NCBI RefSeq assembly: GCF_000812965.1
Contig: NZ_JSYN01000006.1
Location: forward strand, 1 to 64,000
DNA: 64,000 bases
From: Pedobacter kyungheensis
Lineage (GTDB): Bacteria > Bacteroidota > Bacteroidia > Sphingobacteriales > Sphingobacteriaceae
Direction: 5' to 3'
This document shows, one piece after another, positions 7,021-16,626 of the stretch. Positions within the stretch are counted from its first letter, which is position 1, and each line of letters starts with the position of its first letter. Position numbers and translations under genes: made by a program. The notes under the pieces are model-generated. The model made no database searches, was not told the DNA's origin, and worked only from the letters and a program-made list of their open reading frames with translations.

Positions 7021-8379
7021 TTAGCTTTTCAAGTAATCTTCATCGCTCACATTCATATCATCCTGAATGAAAGTCCTTGTTTTTGCCAATAATTTATCGA
7101 ACAAACCAGGTCCGCGTTTTTCCTTTTCCTTTGCAGCTTTTGGTTTCTCTACAAAAACACCAGGTTGTTTCATTTCTTCAATCAGCTCTTCAGCTTTCTG
7201 AATTCCTTTAATCAACAAACCAACACTGGTTGCATACATCGGGCTTTTCAAATCGTCGTAAATAGCCTTAGGCATATCTTCGTATTTAGATAAATGCTCG
7301 TTTGGATAGCCAATACGACAATCTAAACCGGTTACATATTCTACCGCCTGCGATAAGTGCTTTAATAAAGCGCCACCACCTGTAATTACGATACCACCAA
7401 TAAGTTTTTTCTCGTAACCTGAAGACTTAATCTCGTAGTAAACATGCTCGATGATTTCTTCCATACGGGCCTGAATTACATAAGCCAGGTTTTTAACAGA
7501 AATTTCTTTCGGTTCGCGGCCACGTAATCCCGGAACACAAATGATTTCGTTTTCTTTGTTTTCCTCAGCCAGCGCCGAACCGAAACGCGTTTTCAACAAC
7601 TCAGCCTGGTTGCGCATTACTGAACAGCCTTCTCTGATATCTTCGGTAACACTATTGCCACCAAATGGGATTACCGCTGTATGACGGATAATACCTTCGT
7701 GGAAAATAGCGATATCGGTAGTACCACCACCAATATCAACCAGGGCAATACCAGCTTCTTTTTCTTCCTCGCTCAACACCGATTCAGACGAAGCCAATGG
7801 CTCAAGAATTAAATCCTGAGTTTGCAGTCCTGCATTGTTTACACATTTAATAATATTTTTTACTGCGGTAACCTGACCGGAGATGATGTGGAAGTTGGCT
7901 TCCAAACGTACTCCCGCCATACCAATCGGATCTTTGATACCCGGTTCGTTATCGATAGTAAATTCTTGCGGCAATACATGGATGATCTCCTCACCCGGTG
8001 GCATTACCAGCTTAAACATATCGTCGATTAACTTATCGATATCTTTTTTGCCAATTTCGTTGTTTAGTTCTCTTCTTGTTAAAATTCCTCTGTGCTGTAA
8101 GCTTTTGATGTGCTGACCAGCAATACCCACATTTACCACCTGTATTTCTACATTGGATTGTCCGCTTGCTACTTCAACTGCTTGAGCAATGCCCTGCACG
8201 GTTTTTTGGATATTAGAAACCACTCCACGTGTTACTCCCGCCGATTCTGCTTTCCCTATCCCTAAGATTTCTATCTTACCGTGCTGTGTTCTACGACCAA
8301 CGATAACACAAATTTTTGTAGTACCGATATCCAATCCTACTACAATGGGCGACTGACTGGTAAATTTTGCCTTGTCCAT
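7021..8379 (-). CDS. ftsA: Cell division protein FtsA
   Basis: An actin-like ATPase of 452 residues that ties FtsZ filaments to the membrane. Phosphate-1 motif VGLDIGTTKICVIVG is at 14-28, the 1C/SHS2 domain lies about 85-165, phosphate-2 LVDIGGGTTDIAIF is at 213-226, and the adenosine motif GGIVITGGGALL lies in the last third. The C-terminus has a Lys/Pro-rich linker and an amphipathic segment (GLFDKLLAKTRTFI) that would be the membrane-targeting helix, but it is followed by about 15 further acidic residues, whereas in many FtsA proteins the helix is terminal. It starts with ATG, 5 bases after ftsQ ends. Confidence 0.95.
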   Translation of the reverse strand: MDKAKFTSQSPIVVGLDIGTTKICVIVGRRTQHGKIEILGIGKAESAGVTRGVVSNIQKTVQGIAQAVEVASGQSNVEIQVVNVGIAGQHIKSLQHRGILTRRELNNEIGKKDIDKLIDDMFKLVMPPGEEIIHVLPQEFTIDNEPGIKDPIGMAGVRLEANFHIISGQVTAVKNIIKCVNNAGLQTQDLILEPLASSESVLSEEEKEAGIALVDIGGGTTDIAIFHEGIIRHTAVIPFGGNSVTEDIREGCSVMRNQAELLKTRFGSALAEENKENEIICVPGLRGREPKEISVKNLAYVIQARMEEIIEHVYYEIKSSGYEKKLIGGIVITGGGALLKHLSQAVEYVTGLDCRIGYPNEHLSKYEDMPKAIYDDLKSPMYATSVGLLIKGIQKAEELIEEMKQPGVFVEKPKAAKEKEKRGPGLFDKLLAKTRTFIQDDMNVSDEDYLKS

Positions 8380-8384
8380 ATTCG

Positions 8385-9605
8385 TTAATTTTGCTGAGTT
8401 TTATACAATTTCTCCAGGGCTTTGATTTCTTTCTCTCTCGCCTCTCTCTGTTTTTTTAAATCTGCCGCAGATTTTGCCGGCTTTGGCTGTGTTGTTACCG
8501 TTTGCTTCGGTTTTTCTTTTTTATCCGCTGGTTTTACTTCCTTTGGTTTACTTGCCTGCGTTGTTGCCGGCTTTTTTTCTTCTTTTTTAGCTGGTTCCGT
8601 TTTTTTGGCTTCAACCTTTTTTGGTTCCACTTTTTTCGGCTCAGGCTTTTTAGGTTCTGGTTTAGCTACCACGACCTTTTTTGGTTCTTCTTTTTCGGGT
8701 TCGTCTGCTTCAGGCCTGTCATCCATCGCATCGTCAATTGTACTTCTGATCAGCGAATCGGCTACACTGCGTTGTATCCTCAAACTATCGGCTAGAGAAA
8801 AAGTTTTGCCTTTTTTACCTAACTCTGTCGAATCTCTTTTTTCGCATACAATCTGATTGGTGTATTTGATATTTATCGTTTTATAAGTATCCCAACCTAC
8901 CTGCGGCATCGCCTTTTTATAGAACAACAGCAGGTTTTTCATTTTCTTTTCAAGCGAATCGGCATTACCCAAAATAATACGCTGGTTACCCACCCTTGGA
9001 ATCAATGTGATGTCGTTTTTCTGATCAACCACAATCTGCTCAATCTGCGAATCCCAGAGCGTATCTTTTTTAATGTATTGCGCCGTTTTATACAAATCGC
9101 GCGCCAATTGCGTGTGCAAAGTATCTACCCTGCTACCAAAAACTTCGCTAATGTGCCCTGTAGCTACCAAAACATTGGCGGTAAAGTTTGATGAAATAGG
9201 CATTTTTAAGCCATCGTTATCGATGTAAAAATCCTGCCCGTTTTCATTTAAAATACGCACAATAGGCTGGCGCTGCTTTACCTCAATATGCAATACCCCA
9301 TCCATATCTACATACACCTTAGCAAAGCCGATGTAAGGGTTAGATTGCAGTTTCTTTTCAATCTGGTGGATGTTGATGTTCTCCAGGTTTCTGCCCAATA
9401 GTACACCCTGATCCTGTTTTAAAATCTCATCGATTTCTTCGCGCTCAATAAAATTGTCGGCACCAGGGATAATAATTTTAACATCGGTACATTTAACGGT
9501 TTGCTTTTTAACGTTGATAAAACCCAAAAGCACAACCACCCCTGCCAGACTGATTAGCCAGGCAAAGCCAGTAAAAATTGCGCTCCAGTTTATTCGTTTA
9601 AGCAT
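8385..9605 (-). CDS. ftsQ: Cell division protein FtsQ with a long Lys/Pro/Glu-rich tail
   Basis: A bitopic divisome protein of 406 residues. A transmembrane helix lies at about 9-30, a POTRA-like segment at about 40-115 (ending IEVKQRQPIVRI), and the FtsQ beta domain runs to about 255. From about 290 to the end the chain is a low-complexity tail with repeated PKK, EPKK and KKxEP units, which makes the protein clearly longer than the 250-300 residues usual for FtsQ. The tail is predicted to be periplasmic. Its ATG overlaps the end of murC by 8 bases, and ftsA follows after 5 bases. Confidence 0.9.
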   Translation of the reverse strand: MLKRINWSAIFTGFAWLISLAGVVVLLGFINVKKQTVKCTDVKIIIPGADNFIEREEIDEILKQDQGVLLGRNLENINIHQIEKKLQSNPYIGFAKVYVDMDGVLHIEVKQRQPIVRILNENGQDFYIDNDGLKMPISSNFTANVLVATGHISEVFGSRVDTLHTQLARDLYKTAQYIKKDTLWDSQIEQIVVDQKNDITLIPRVGNQRIILGNADSLEKKMKNLLLFYKKAMPQVGWDTYKTINIKYTNQIVCEKRDSTELGKKGKTFSLADSLRIQRSVADSLIRSTIDDAMDDRPEADEPEKEEPKKVVVAKPEPKKPEPKKVEPKKVEAKKTEPAKKEEKKPATTQASKPKEVKPADKKEKPKQTVTTQPKPAKSAADLKKQREAREKEIKALEKLYKTQQN

Positions 9606-10953
9606 TGTTTAATGTATTTTTTAAAGGTTCAATAATGGTATCAATATCACCGGCACCTACAGTTAAAATTAATTCAGGTTTTGTGTCCTTAACATACTGA
9701 ACCACAAAATCTTTTCCACATATTCTCTTATCACTCAATGTAACTTTATCGAGCAAAAACTGTGAATTTATACCTTCCAGAGGCAATTCTCTGGCCGGAT
9801 AAATTTCAAGCAGCAACAATTCATCGGCTGTGCTTAAAACTTTTGCAAATTCATCAGCAAAATCTCTTGTACGGGTAAACAGATGTGGCTGAAAAACAAC
9901 CGTTAACTTTTTATCCGGATAAAGTTGTCTTACTGCATCAAAACAGGCTTTCAGCTCTTCAGGATGATGTGCGTAATCATCGATATAGATCTGATTGCCA
10001 TTATTTACAATATATTCGAAACGGCGTTTAACCCCTTTGAAATTCGCAACAGCCTGTTTCACTTTATCAGCATCAATACCCAAAGCCAGGGCAATTGCAA
10101 TGGCTACAGTAGTATTTTCTACATTATGCTTGCCCGGTAGCATTAAGCTGATATCTTTTATGCTATGAATGTTATCGGCATAATCAAACACAAATTTCGC
10201 CCCCTCTACCCTCAGGTTTTCCGCCCTTGCGCTGGCAGTTGCACTGGCAGCATAAGTGATTCCGTTGGCTAAAGGCAGACCCTCGTGCGTGTAAAGCTTT
10301 CCACCGTCTTTTAACTGTGCAGCAAAAAGACGGAAAGATTCTTCCAGATGGCTTTTATCCCCATAAATATCCAAATGATCGGCGTCCATAGAGGTTACCA
10401 CAGCAACATCGGGATGTAAAGTAAGAAAAGAACGGTCGTACTCATCAGCTTCTACCACCACCACATTATTATCGCCAAAAAGCACATTACTGTTGTAATT
10501 GCTGGTTATCCCACCTAAAAATGCCGTACAATCGTAGCCGGTATCTTTTAAAATATGTGCTACAATTGAAGAAGTGGTTGTTTTACCATGGGTACCGGCA
10601 ACGGCAATGCAAAACATGCCTTTACTGATAATACCCAATACTTCTGATCGTTTTTTCAGGCTAAAACCTTTATGAATGAAGTGATTTAAAATCTTCGAAT
10701 CTTTTGGTATAGCCGGTGTATAAACCACTAACGTATCATCTTCATTATCCAAAAATGCACAAGGCAACGAAGCAGCTTCATCCAGATAGGTAATTAAAAT
10801 ACCTTCCTGCTCTAGTTTTTCGGTCAGCTTGGTCCTGGTTTTATCATAGCCACAAACCACCTGTCCGCGTTTAGCAAAATAACGGGCAAGCGCACTCATA
10901 CCGATACCACCGATACCCACGAAGAAAACCCTGTTTATTTTACTTAGTTCCAT
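9598..10953 (-). CDS. murC: UDP-N-acetylmuramate--L-alanine ligase MurC
   Basis: A 451-residue Mur ligase that adds L-Ala to UDP-MurNAc with ATP. The Rossmann motif VGIGGIGMSALA is at 12-23 and the P-loop AGTHGKTTTSSIV is at 119-131. The central domain has EADEYDRSF and the C-terminal domain has DDYAHHPEEL, both typical of MurC rather than of MurD/E/F. Length is normal. The spacer to murG (10954-11099) contains a dispersed repeat; the 3' end overlaps ftsQ. Confidence 0.96.
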   Translation of the reverse strand: MELSKINRVFFVGIGGIGMSALARYFAKRGQVVCGYDKTRTKLTEKLEQEGILITYLDEAASLPCAFLDNEDDTLVVYTPAIPKDSKILNHFIHKGFSLKKRSEVLGIISKGMFCIAVAGTHGKTTTSSIVAHILKDTGYDCTAFLGGITSNYNSNVLFGDNNVVVVEADEYDRSFLTLHPDVAVVTSMDADHLDIYGDKSHLEESFRLFAAQLKDGGKLYTHEGLPLANGITYAASATASARAENLRVEGAKFVFDYADNIHSIKDISLMLPGKHNVENTTVAIAIALALGIDADKVKQAVANFKGVKRRFEYIVNNGNQIYIDDYAHHPEELKACFDAVRQLYPDKKLTVVFQPHLFTRTRDFADEFAKVLSTADELLLLEIYPARELPLEGINSQFLLDKVTLSDKRICGKDFVVQYVKDTKPELILTVGAGDIDTIIEPLKNTLNNA

Positions 10954-11032
10954 TTTTTTTAAGCTAAAAGCAAAAAGACTAAAGCTAAAAGCTGCCTTTC
11001 TACCGTTTTATTTTTTTATTTCCTATCGCTTT

Positions 11033-11064
11033 CAGATTGCTTCGTACCTAGCAATGACGATCTG
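11033..11064. repeat. Dispersed REP-like element, copy 1 (murC-murG spacer)
   Basis: Matches the element at 12535-12571: CAGATTGCTTCGT at one end and GCAATGACGATCTG at the other, with a shortened and diverged middle. A mobile palindromic repeat of this wording is widespread in intergenic DNA of several phyla. Confidence 0.7.
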
Positions 11065-11099
11065 TTTTTGCTTTGGTCTTTCTGCTTTGGTCTTTAAGC

Positions 11100-12203
11100 T
11101 TATTCAATCAACTTTAATACTTCTCCTGCAATAATCTCATCTGCCTGTGGCAATGCCATTTTCGCCAGGTTCGCCGAGAGTTGCTCACTTTGTGTTTTAT
11201 TGTTCAACAAGGCTAAGGCCTCTTTAACCAGGGTATCTTCTGCAGTTCGGTCGTTAATTAAAATCGCAGCTCCATTTTTTACCAGGGCCATTGCATTTTT
11301 GGTTTGATGATCTTCTGCCACATTTGGCGAAGGCACCAGAATTACCGGTTTGGCAATGAGGCAAAGCTCAGCAATGGTTCCAGCTCCAGCCCGCGAGATA
11401 ATTACATCTGCAGCGGCATAAGCCAGGTCCATTTTATTTAAAAACTCAAGGATCCGAACATTAGGATGATAGTCTTCCCCTAACCGCTCAATAATCCCCT
11501 TATAGTAATATTTACCGGTTTGCCAGATCACCTGCACATCCTGCGCAATAATTTCAGGCAAATGTTTTTCAATTGCTTTGTTCAGTGTACCGGCTCCCAA
11601 ACTTCCACCAGTAACCATAATGGTTTTCTTTAAAGGATCGAGCTTTAGCAGTTCGGCACCGGCATGGTGTTTTCCTTTAATATCCACCACTTCCTGACGC
11701 ACAGGATTACCGGTTTTTAAAATCCTGTCTGCAGGAAAAAACTGATCCATGTGATCAAAAGCAACACAAATTTTAGCTGCTTTTCTACCCAACCACTTAT
11801 TGGTAACGCCGGCATAAGAATTCTGTTCCTGTATGAGGGAGGGAATTCCTTTGAGTGACGCAGCATACAATAAAGGTCCGGATGCATAACCACCAACCCC
11901 TACTACGGCATCGGGCTTAAAATCATTAATGATTTGGATCGCCCTGCGTACGCTGCCGATTACCTTAAATGGAAGCGCCAGATTTTTCACAATCGAGCCC
12001 CGCTGCATCCCACTAATGTTTAAACCAATTATTTTATATCCTGCCGCAGGAACTTTTTCCATTTCCATCCGGCCTGTTGCACCCACAAACAAAATTTCAC
12101 AGGCAGGCACCAAGCGTTTGAGCGCATTGGCTATGGCTACGGCGGGAAAAATGTGCCCGCCGGTGCCACCACCTGATATGATAATTTTTGGGGAATTATT
12201 CAT
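11100..12203 (-). CDS. murG: Undecaprenyl-diphospho-muramoylpentapeptide beta-N-acetylglucosaminyltransferase MurG
   Basis: A GT28-family enzyme of 367 residues that adds GlcNAc to lipid I to make lipid II at the inner face of the membrane. The glycine-rich loop GGGTGGHIFPA is at 11-21, a second glycine-rich loop GGSLGAGTLN lies near the domain boundary, and the UDP-GlcNAc site SRAGAGTIAELC is in the C-terminal half. Length fits the family. The 374-base spacer towards ftsW is filled with repeats, so murG may have its own promoter. Confidence 0.96.
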   Translation of the reverse strand: MNNSPKIIISGGGTGGHIFPAVAIANALKRLVPACEILFVGATGRMEMEKVPAAGYKIIGLNISGMQRGSIVKNLALPFKVIGSVRRAIQIINDFKPDAVVGVGGYASGPLLYAASLKGIPSLIQEQNSYAGVTNKWLGRKAAKICVAFDHMDQFFPADRILKTGNPVRQEVVDIKGKHHAGAELLKLDPLKKTIMVTGGSLGAGTLNKAIEKHLPEIIAQDVQVIWQTGKYYYKGIIERLGEDYHPNVRILEFLNKMDLAYAAADVIISRAGAGTIAELCLIAKPVILVPSPNVAEDHQTKNAMALVKNGAAILINDRTAEDTLVKEALALLNNKTQSEQLSANLAKMALPQADEIIAGEVLKLIE

Positions 12204-12224
12204 TTACTGTTTAATTATATTTTT

Positions 12225-12434
12225 AACCGCAAAGCGCGCAAAGTTTTTCGCAAAGCATGCTAAGTATATTTTAACCACCGAGGGCACTGAGTTTTCACAG
12301 AGGGCACTTAGTTTTATTTTTTAACCGCATAGCGCACAAAGTTTTTCGCAAAGCACGCTAAGTATATTTTAACCACCGAGTGCACTGAGTTTTAACAGCG
12401 GACACTTAGTTTTATTTTTTAACCGCAAAGCGCC
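12225..12434. repeat. 98-base tandem repeat in the murG-ftsW spacer
   Basis: Copies begin at AACCGCAAAGCGC (12225), AACCGCATAGCGC (12323) and AACCGCAAAGCGC (12421), exactly 98 bases apart; the third is cut short after about 14 bases. Each unit holds AAAGTTTTTCGCAAAGCA and ACCACCGAG(G/T)GCACTGAG. An inverted form (CTCTGTG...TTCTCTGTGGTTAA) follows at about 12468-12509, so the spacer can fold on itself. No reading frame runs through it. Confidence 0.85.
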
Positions 12435-12534
12435 AGAGAAACCAGATGCTTTTGAACAAAACTTTACTTTGTGTTGCTCTGTGCCTGCCTCTTTGTTCTC
12501 TGTGGTTAATTTGTTTTAACTTTTGTTCGCTAAA

Positions 12535-12571
12535 CAGATTGCTTCGTCATTCTTCCTCGCAATGACGATCT
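12535..12571. repeat. Dispersed REP-like element, copy 2 (murG-ftsW spacer)
   Basis: CAGATTGCTTCGTCATT and AATGACGATCT flank a short CTTCCTCGC loop; CGTCATT and AATGACG form a perfect inner stem. It is seven bases upstream of the ftsW stop on the plus strand and could act as a 3' hairpin for the ftsW transcript. Confidence 0.75.
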
Positions 12572-12577
12572 ACCTAT

Positions 12578-13765
12578 TTAAGCTATCGCTGGAATCTCAC
12601 CTACGATGATTTTATTATTTGTTTTTTCTTCTTTCGAAGTCAGTTTTGCATTTTCTTCCACATCACGGCTTACACTCAAAATAATACCAAAGGCAACACT
12701 GGTAAAAATCATTGAAGTACCGCCCATACTAACCAGCGGAAGCGGAACCCCTGTTACAGGCCCCAAACCAACTGCTACGGCCATATTGGCAAAAGCCTGA
12801 ATGGTGAGACTAAAGCTTAACCCGGCTGCCAGCAATGCCCCAAATGCCTTGGGTGCCCGCGTTACGATCTTGATACATCGGTATAAAAGCACCAGGTATA
12901 GTATCATAATAACAATTCCTCCCAGTGTTCCCCATTCTTCAATAATAATGGCGAAAATAAAATCGGAATACGGGTGTGGCAGGAAGTTGCGCTGTGTACT
13001 ATTACCTGGTCCTTTACCAAAAACACCACCAGTAGCCAGGGCAATTTTTGCCTGATCTGCCTGGAAAGTTTTATCTGAATGCTGCATTTCGGGGTGCATA
13101 AACGAGTTTATACGCGACATGTAGGTTTTCCTTCTTGGACCTAAAAAGAAAACAAACATTAGCAGGATAAAGCCGCCTGCACATACTATGGCAATCTGCT
13201 TAATACTGATCCTTCCGATAATTAACAGCAAAATACTTACACCAAACAGCATTAATGCTGTAGAGAGGTTGGCTAGTGCAATTAACACAAACACTACGCA
13301 AACCGATCCCATAATTGGTATAAATGATTCTTTTACATCTTTAATATTTTCTTGTTTTTTGGTGAGCATCCGCGCCAAAAATGTAATTAATGCAAGCTTA
13401 GCCAAATCGGAAGTTTGAAACGTTAAACCGATTACCGGGATTTTTACCCAGCGCGATGCATCATTTAAGTTGGTTCCGAATATCAGCGTATAAAACAGCA
13501 AGGGAATGGTTACAATCATCAACACCTTGGAAATACCAGCATAATAGCGGTAATCGAGCAGGTGGGCGATATAAATCATACCAATACCCATCAACACAAA
13601 AATCAGGTGCTTGGTCAGCAAAAGCTTTTCAACGGCTTCGCCTTTTTTATACGCTAAAGTTCCCGTTGCACTGTACACCGCCATTACAGATATAAGCGAA
13701 AGCAGGATGATGATCAACCAGATCCACCTGTCGCCTTTTGTTTTATCAAGTAGTGCCTGCAACAT
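12578..13765 (-). CDS. ftsW: Lipid II polymerase FtsW (SEDS family)
   Basis: A multi-pass membrane protein of 395 residues with about ten predicted hydrophobic helices. SEDS hallmarks are visible: the GPGNSTQRNFLPHPYSDFIF stretch with the Phe-Ile-Phe-Ala-Ile-Ile-x-Glu-Glu catalytic loop, and the GLGPVTGVPLPLVSMGGTS motif near the C-terminus. It polymerises septal glycan with the PBP encoded at 18159-20261. Position directly after murD (14-base gap) in the dcw cluster supports FtsW over RodA. Confidence 0.93.
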   Translation of the reverse strand: MLQALLDKTKGDRWIWLIIILLSLISVMAVYSATGTLAYKKGEAVEKLLLTKHLIFVLMGIGMIYIAHLLDYRYYAGISKVLMIVTIPLLFYTLIFGTNLNDASRWVKIPVIGLTFQTSDLAKLALITFLARMLTKKQENIKDVKESFIPIMGSVCVVFVLIALANLSTALMLFGVSILLLIIGRISIKQIAIVCAGGFILLMFVFFLGPRRKTYMSRINSFMHPEMQHSDKTFQADQAKIALATGGVFGKGPGNSTQRNFLPHPYSDFIFAIIIEEWGTLGGIVIMILYLVLLYRCIKIVTRAPKAFGALLAAGLSFSLTIQAFANMAVAVGLGPVTGVPLPLVSMGGTSMIFTSVAFGIILSVSRDVEENAKLTSKEEKTNNKIIVGEIPAIA

Positions 13766-13779
13766 AACTGAGCCTCCTA

Positions 13780-15168
13780 TTATAATTCTCTAACTGCCGC
13801 TTTAAACTGGTTACCGCGGTCTTCATAATTTTTAAACAAATCAAAACTTGCACAAGCTGGTGAGAGCAAAACGGTATCACCACGCTTAGCCAAATGGAAT
13901 GCGATCTGCGCAGCCTCATCAGCCGAAAAAGTATTTACAATCACGTCTACATCGTCTTCAAAAGCATCGTGGATACGTTTGTTATCCTTACCCAAACAAA
14001 CAATAGCCTTAACCTTGCTTTTCACCAAATCTTTAAGCATGTTGTAGTCGTTGCCTTTATCGACACCGCCCATAATAAGCACCACATCGCTGGTCATGCT
14101 TTCTAAGGCGTACCAGGTAGAGTTTACATTGGTAGCTTTACTATCGTTGATAAAATCGATTCCAGAAATTTTGGCTACATGCTCGAGGCGATGTTCAATG
14201 TTTTTGAAATTACCCATGCTTTCGCGGATAGAATCATTTCTTAACTCTAAAACTTTAGCAACAATGCCAGAAGCCATAGAATTATAAACGTTGTGCTTGC
14301 CCTGTAAGGCTAAATCTGAAATAGACATGGTTAATTGATTATTTGGTTCAGTAAGGATATGTATAGTTGTTTCTTCTAAATAAGCGCCTGTTTCAACCGG
14401 TTTAACAATTGAAAAAGGATAGGTTTTGGCAAGAGGTTGAGCAATAGCTATGGCTTTTAAACTTTCCTCATCATCCGCACAGTAAATGAAAACATCATTA
14501 GCTGTCTGGTTTTGGGTAATGCGCATTTTTGATGCTGCATAGTTCTCCATTTTATAATCGTAGCGATCTAAATGATCGGGTGTGATATTCAATAAAACCG
14601 CAATGTCTGCCTTGAACTGAAACATATCATCGAGCATGAAACTCGAAATTTCCAGCACATAATAATCATAATGATCAGTAGCTACCTGCGCTGCAAAGCT
14701 TTGCCCGATATTGCCTGCAAGACCAACGCTTAAACCTGCATTTTTTAGAATGTGGTAGGTTAATAAGCTGGTGGTCGATTTTCCGTTAGAACCTGTAATA
14801 CAAATGGTTTTAGCATTGGTATAGCGTTTGGCAAACTCGATTTCCGAAATCACCGGTATGCCCTGAGCAACCAATTTTTTTACAATTGGCGCGGTTGGTG
14901 GAATTCCCGGGCTTTTAATCACCTCTGTTGCATTCAGAATCAATTCTTCAGTATGCTTTTCAGATTCGAAGGGAACACCCATTTTTTCAAGAGCAGCTTT
15001 ATACTTATCGGTAATTACGCCAAAATCGGAAACAAATACCTCAAAACCTTTGGCCTGCGCCAGCTTTGCAGCACCAACGCCACTTTCGCCGGCACCAAGA
15101 ATAACCACACGGCCCTGCCCGGTCATTGCTGACGTAGTATTGCTTGATGTGATATTACTTGTGCTCAT
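13780..15168 (-). CDS. murD: UDP-N-acetylmuramoylalanine--D-glutamate ligase MurD
   Basis: A 462-residue Mur ligase that adds D-Glu to UDP-MurNAc-L-Ala. Rossmann motif VVILGAGESGVGAAKLA is at 21-37, the P-loop ITGSNGKSTTSL is at 124-135, and NITPDHLDRY and HRLEHVAKISGIDFINDSKA follow in the expected order; the last is a MurD signature. The N-terminus has about 18 extra Ser/Thr-rich residues before the Rossmann fold, so a later start (GTG or TTG) is possible, but ATG at 15168 is the first good codon. Confidence 0.95.
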   Translation of the reverse strand: MSTSNITSSNTTSAMTGQGRVVILGAGESGVGAAKLAQAKGFEVFVSDFGVITDKYKAALEKMGVPFESEKHTEELILNATEVIKSPGIPPTAPIVKKLVAQGIPVISEIEFAKRYTNAKTICITGSNGKSTTSLLTYHILKNAGLSVGLAGNIGQSFAAQVATDHYDYYVLEISSFMLDDMFQFKADIAVLLNITPDHLDRYDYKMENYAASKMRITQNQTANDVFIYCADDEESLKAIAIAQPLAKTYPFSIVKPVETGAYLEETTIHILTEPNNQLTMSISDLALQGKHNVYNSMASGIVAKVLELRNDSIRESMGNFKNIEHRLEHVAKISGIDFINDSKATNVNSTWYALESMTSDVVLIMGGVDKGNDYNMLKDLVKSKVKAIVCLGKDNKRIHDAFEDDVDVIVNTFSADEAAQIAFHLAKRGDTVLLSPACASFDLFKNYEDRGNQFKAAVREL

Positions 15169-15179
15169 TTTTATCTTTT

Positions 15180-15378
15180 TAGTATTAAGTAATGAGTATC
15201 AGGTATCAAGACACCATCTCACCTTCACTACTTTTTATTTTTTTTCTTTAATCTTTATGTCTTCGGACCTCGGACTTTCCGACTTCGGTCTTTTTTATTA
15301 CCTGAAACACCTGGGGCATTCTAGTATATTTTTTTTCCTTATTTAATCACCCTCAACCTCTAAACCTTACACCTTAAA
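15180..15378. repeat. Repeat-filled murD-mraY spacer
   Basis: AGTATTAAGTAATGAGTATC and AGGTATCAAGAC (15180-15211) resemble the repeat at 18097-18128. A self-complementary CGGAC/GTCCG series (15259-15290) follows, and ACCTTACACCTTAA is at 15364-15377, also present at 18149-18162. The same two words in the same order in two spacers of one gene cluster suggest duplicated or transposed non-coding elements. Nothing coding was seen. Confidence 0.6.
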
Positions 15379-16626
15379 CTACCTTAGCTTAAGTGTTACA
15401 ATGGTCATAATGGCCAACAGTATTCCAATGATCCAGAAGCGGGTAACAATTTTTGCTTCGTGATATCCCTTTTTCTGATAATGATGATGTAAAGGTGACA
15501 TCAGGAAAATCCGGCGTCCTTCTCCAAACTTTTTCTTGGTGTATTTGAAGTAAGAAACCTGCATAATTACCGACACCAGCTCTACCAGGAATACACCACA
15601 TAAAATCGGGATCAGCAACTCTTTACGGATCATCAGTGCAAAAGCAGCAATGATACCCCCTATAGCTAAACTTCCGGTATCGCCCATAAAAATCTGAGCG
15701 GGGTAAGAGTTGTACCAAAGGAAACCCACGCATGCCCCAACAAATGCCCCGGCAAAAATCATTAGTTCTGCTGAGTTGGGAATGTACATGATGTTCAGGT
15801 AATCGGCCATGATGGTATTACCCGAAACATAAGCCAGAATACCCAGTGTTATACCAATTACAGCAGAGGTACCCGTTGCAAGCCCGTCTATACCATCGGT
15901 AATGTTAGCGCCGTTTGAAACTGCAGTGATAATAAATACGGTAAAGGCCAGAAAAATGATAAAAGCATATTTCTGGTAATCGCCACCTAGAAACTTCAGC
16001 ACTTTTGCATAATCGAACTCATTATTTTTATAAAAAGGCATATTGGTTTTACTCGATTTTACATCTTGCGTATAGTAAAATGTTTCACCTTTCTGACGCA
16101 GCACCATCGGCACCGACGAGGTATTTTTAACATTATCCTGAACAGTTTCGCGCACTACAATATTCGGATGGAAATACATGGTGGTACCCACGATTAAGCC
16201 CAAACCAACCTGGCCTACTACTTTGAAACGGCCGGCTAAACCTTCCTTATTCTTTTTGAAAACCTTGATATAATCATCCAAAAAGCCGATTGCTCCCATC
16301 CAGATTGTGGTAATAATCATCAGGATGACGTAGATATTGGAAATATTGGCAAAAAGCAAAGTAGGGATTAAAATACCAAGCAAAATGATGATCCCTCCCA
16401 TTGTTGGTGTACCTTGTTTTTGCATCTGCCCTTCCAGACCTAAATTCCTTACGGTTTCGCCAACCTGTTTTTTCTGCAGATAATCAATTAACCTGCGGCC
16501 ATATACCGTAGTAATAATCAGCGAGAGAATGATTGATACCGAAGCACGGAAAGTGATGTATTGAAACAACCTCAATCCGGGAATGTCGTAGTGCTTATGC
16601 AGGTATTCGAATAATAAATATAACAT
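15379..16626 (-). CDS. mraY: Phospho-N-acetylmuramoyl-pentapeptide-transferase MraY
   Basis: A membrane enzyme of 415 residues that moves phospho-MurNAc-pentapeptide to undecaprenyl phosphate, giving lipid I. The catalytic DDYIK is at 117-121, [10 protein letters not shown] at 241-250 and the [11 protein letters not shown] loop in the last third; HHHYQKKG is near the end. A hydrophilic insert of about 55 residues (about 158-215) makes it longer than the roughly 360 residues of enterobacterial MraY, as is usual in Bacteroidota. The ATG overlaps the murE stop (TAATG), implying coupled translation. Confidence 0.96.
   Translation of the reverse strand: MLYLLFEYLHKHYDIPGLRLFQYITFRASVSIILSLIITTVYGRRLIDYLQKKQVGETVRNLGLEGQMQKQGTPTMGGIIILLGILIPTLLFANISNIYVILMIITTIWMGAIGFLDDYIKVFKKNKEGLAGRFKVVGQVGLGLIVGTTMYFHPNIVVRETVQDNVKNTSSVPMVLRQKGETFYYTQDVKSSKTNMPFYKNNEFDYAKVLKFLGGDYQKYAFIIFLAFTVFIITAVSNGANITDGIDGLATGTSAVIGITLGILAYVSGNTIMADYLNIMYIPNSAELMIFAGAFVGACVGFLWYNSYPAQIFMGDTGSLAIGGIIAAFALMIRKELLIPILCGVFLVELVSVIMQVSYFKYTKKKFGEGRRIFLMSPLHHHYQKKGYHEAKIVTRFWIIGILLAIMTIVTLKLR

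Noticed and set aside
8422..8856. Plus-strand frames rich in Phe, Ser and Gly opposite the ftsQ tail
   Set aside because: They are the antisense image of the Lys/Pro/Glu repeat and have no start context or family signal.
12225..12434. Possible CRISPR array because of regularly spaced repeats
   Set aside because: The repeat unit is the whole 98 bases without unique spacers, there are only two full copies, and no cas genes are present.
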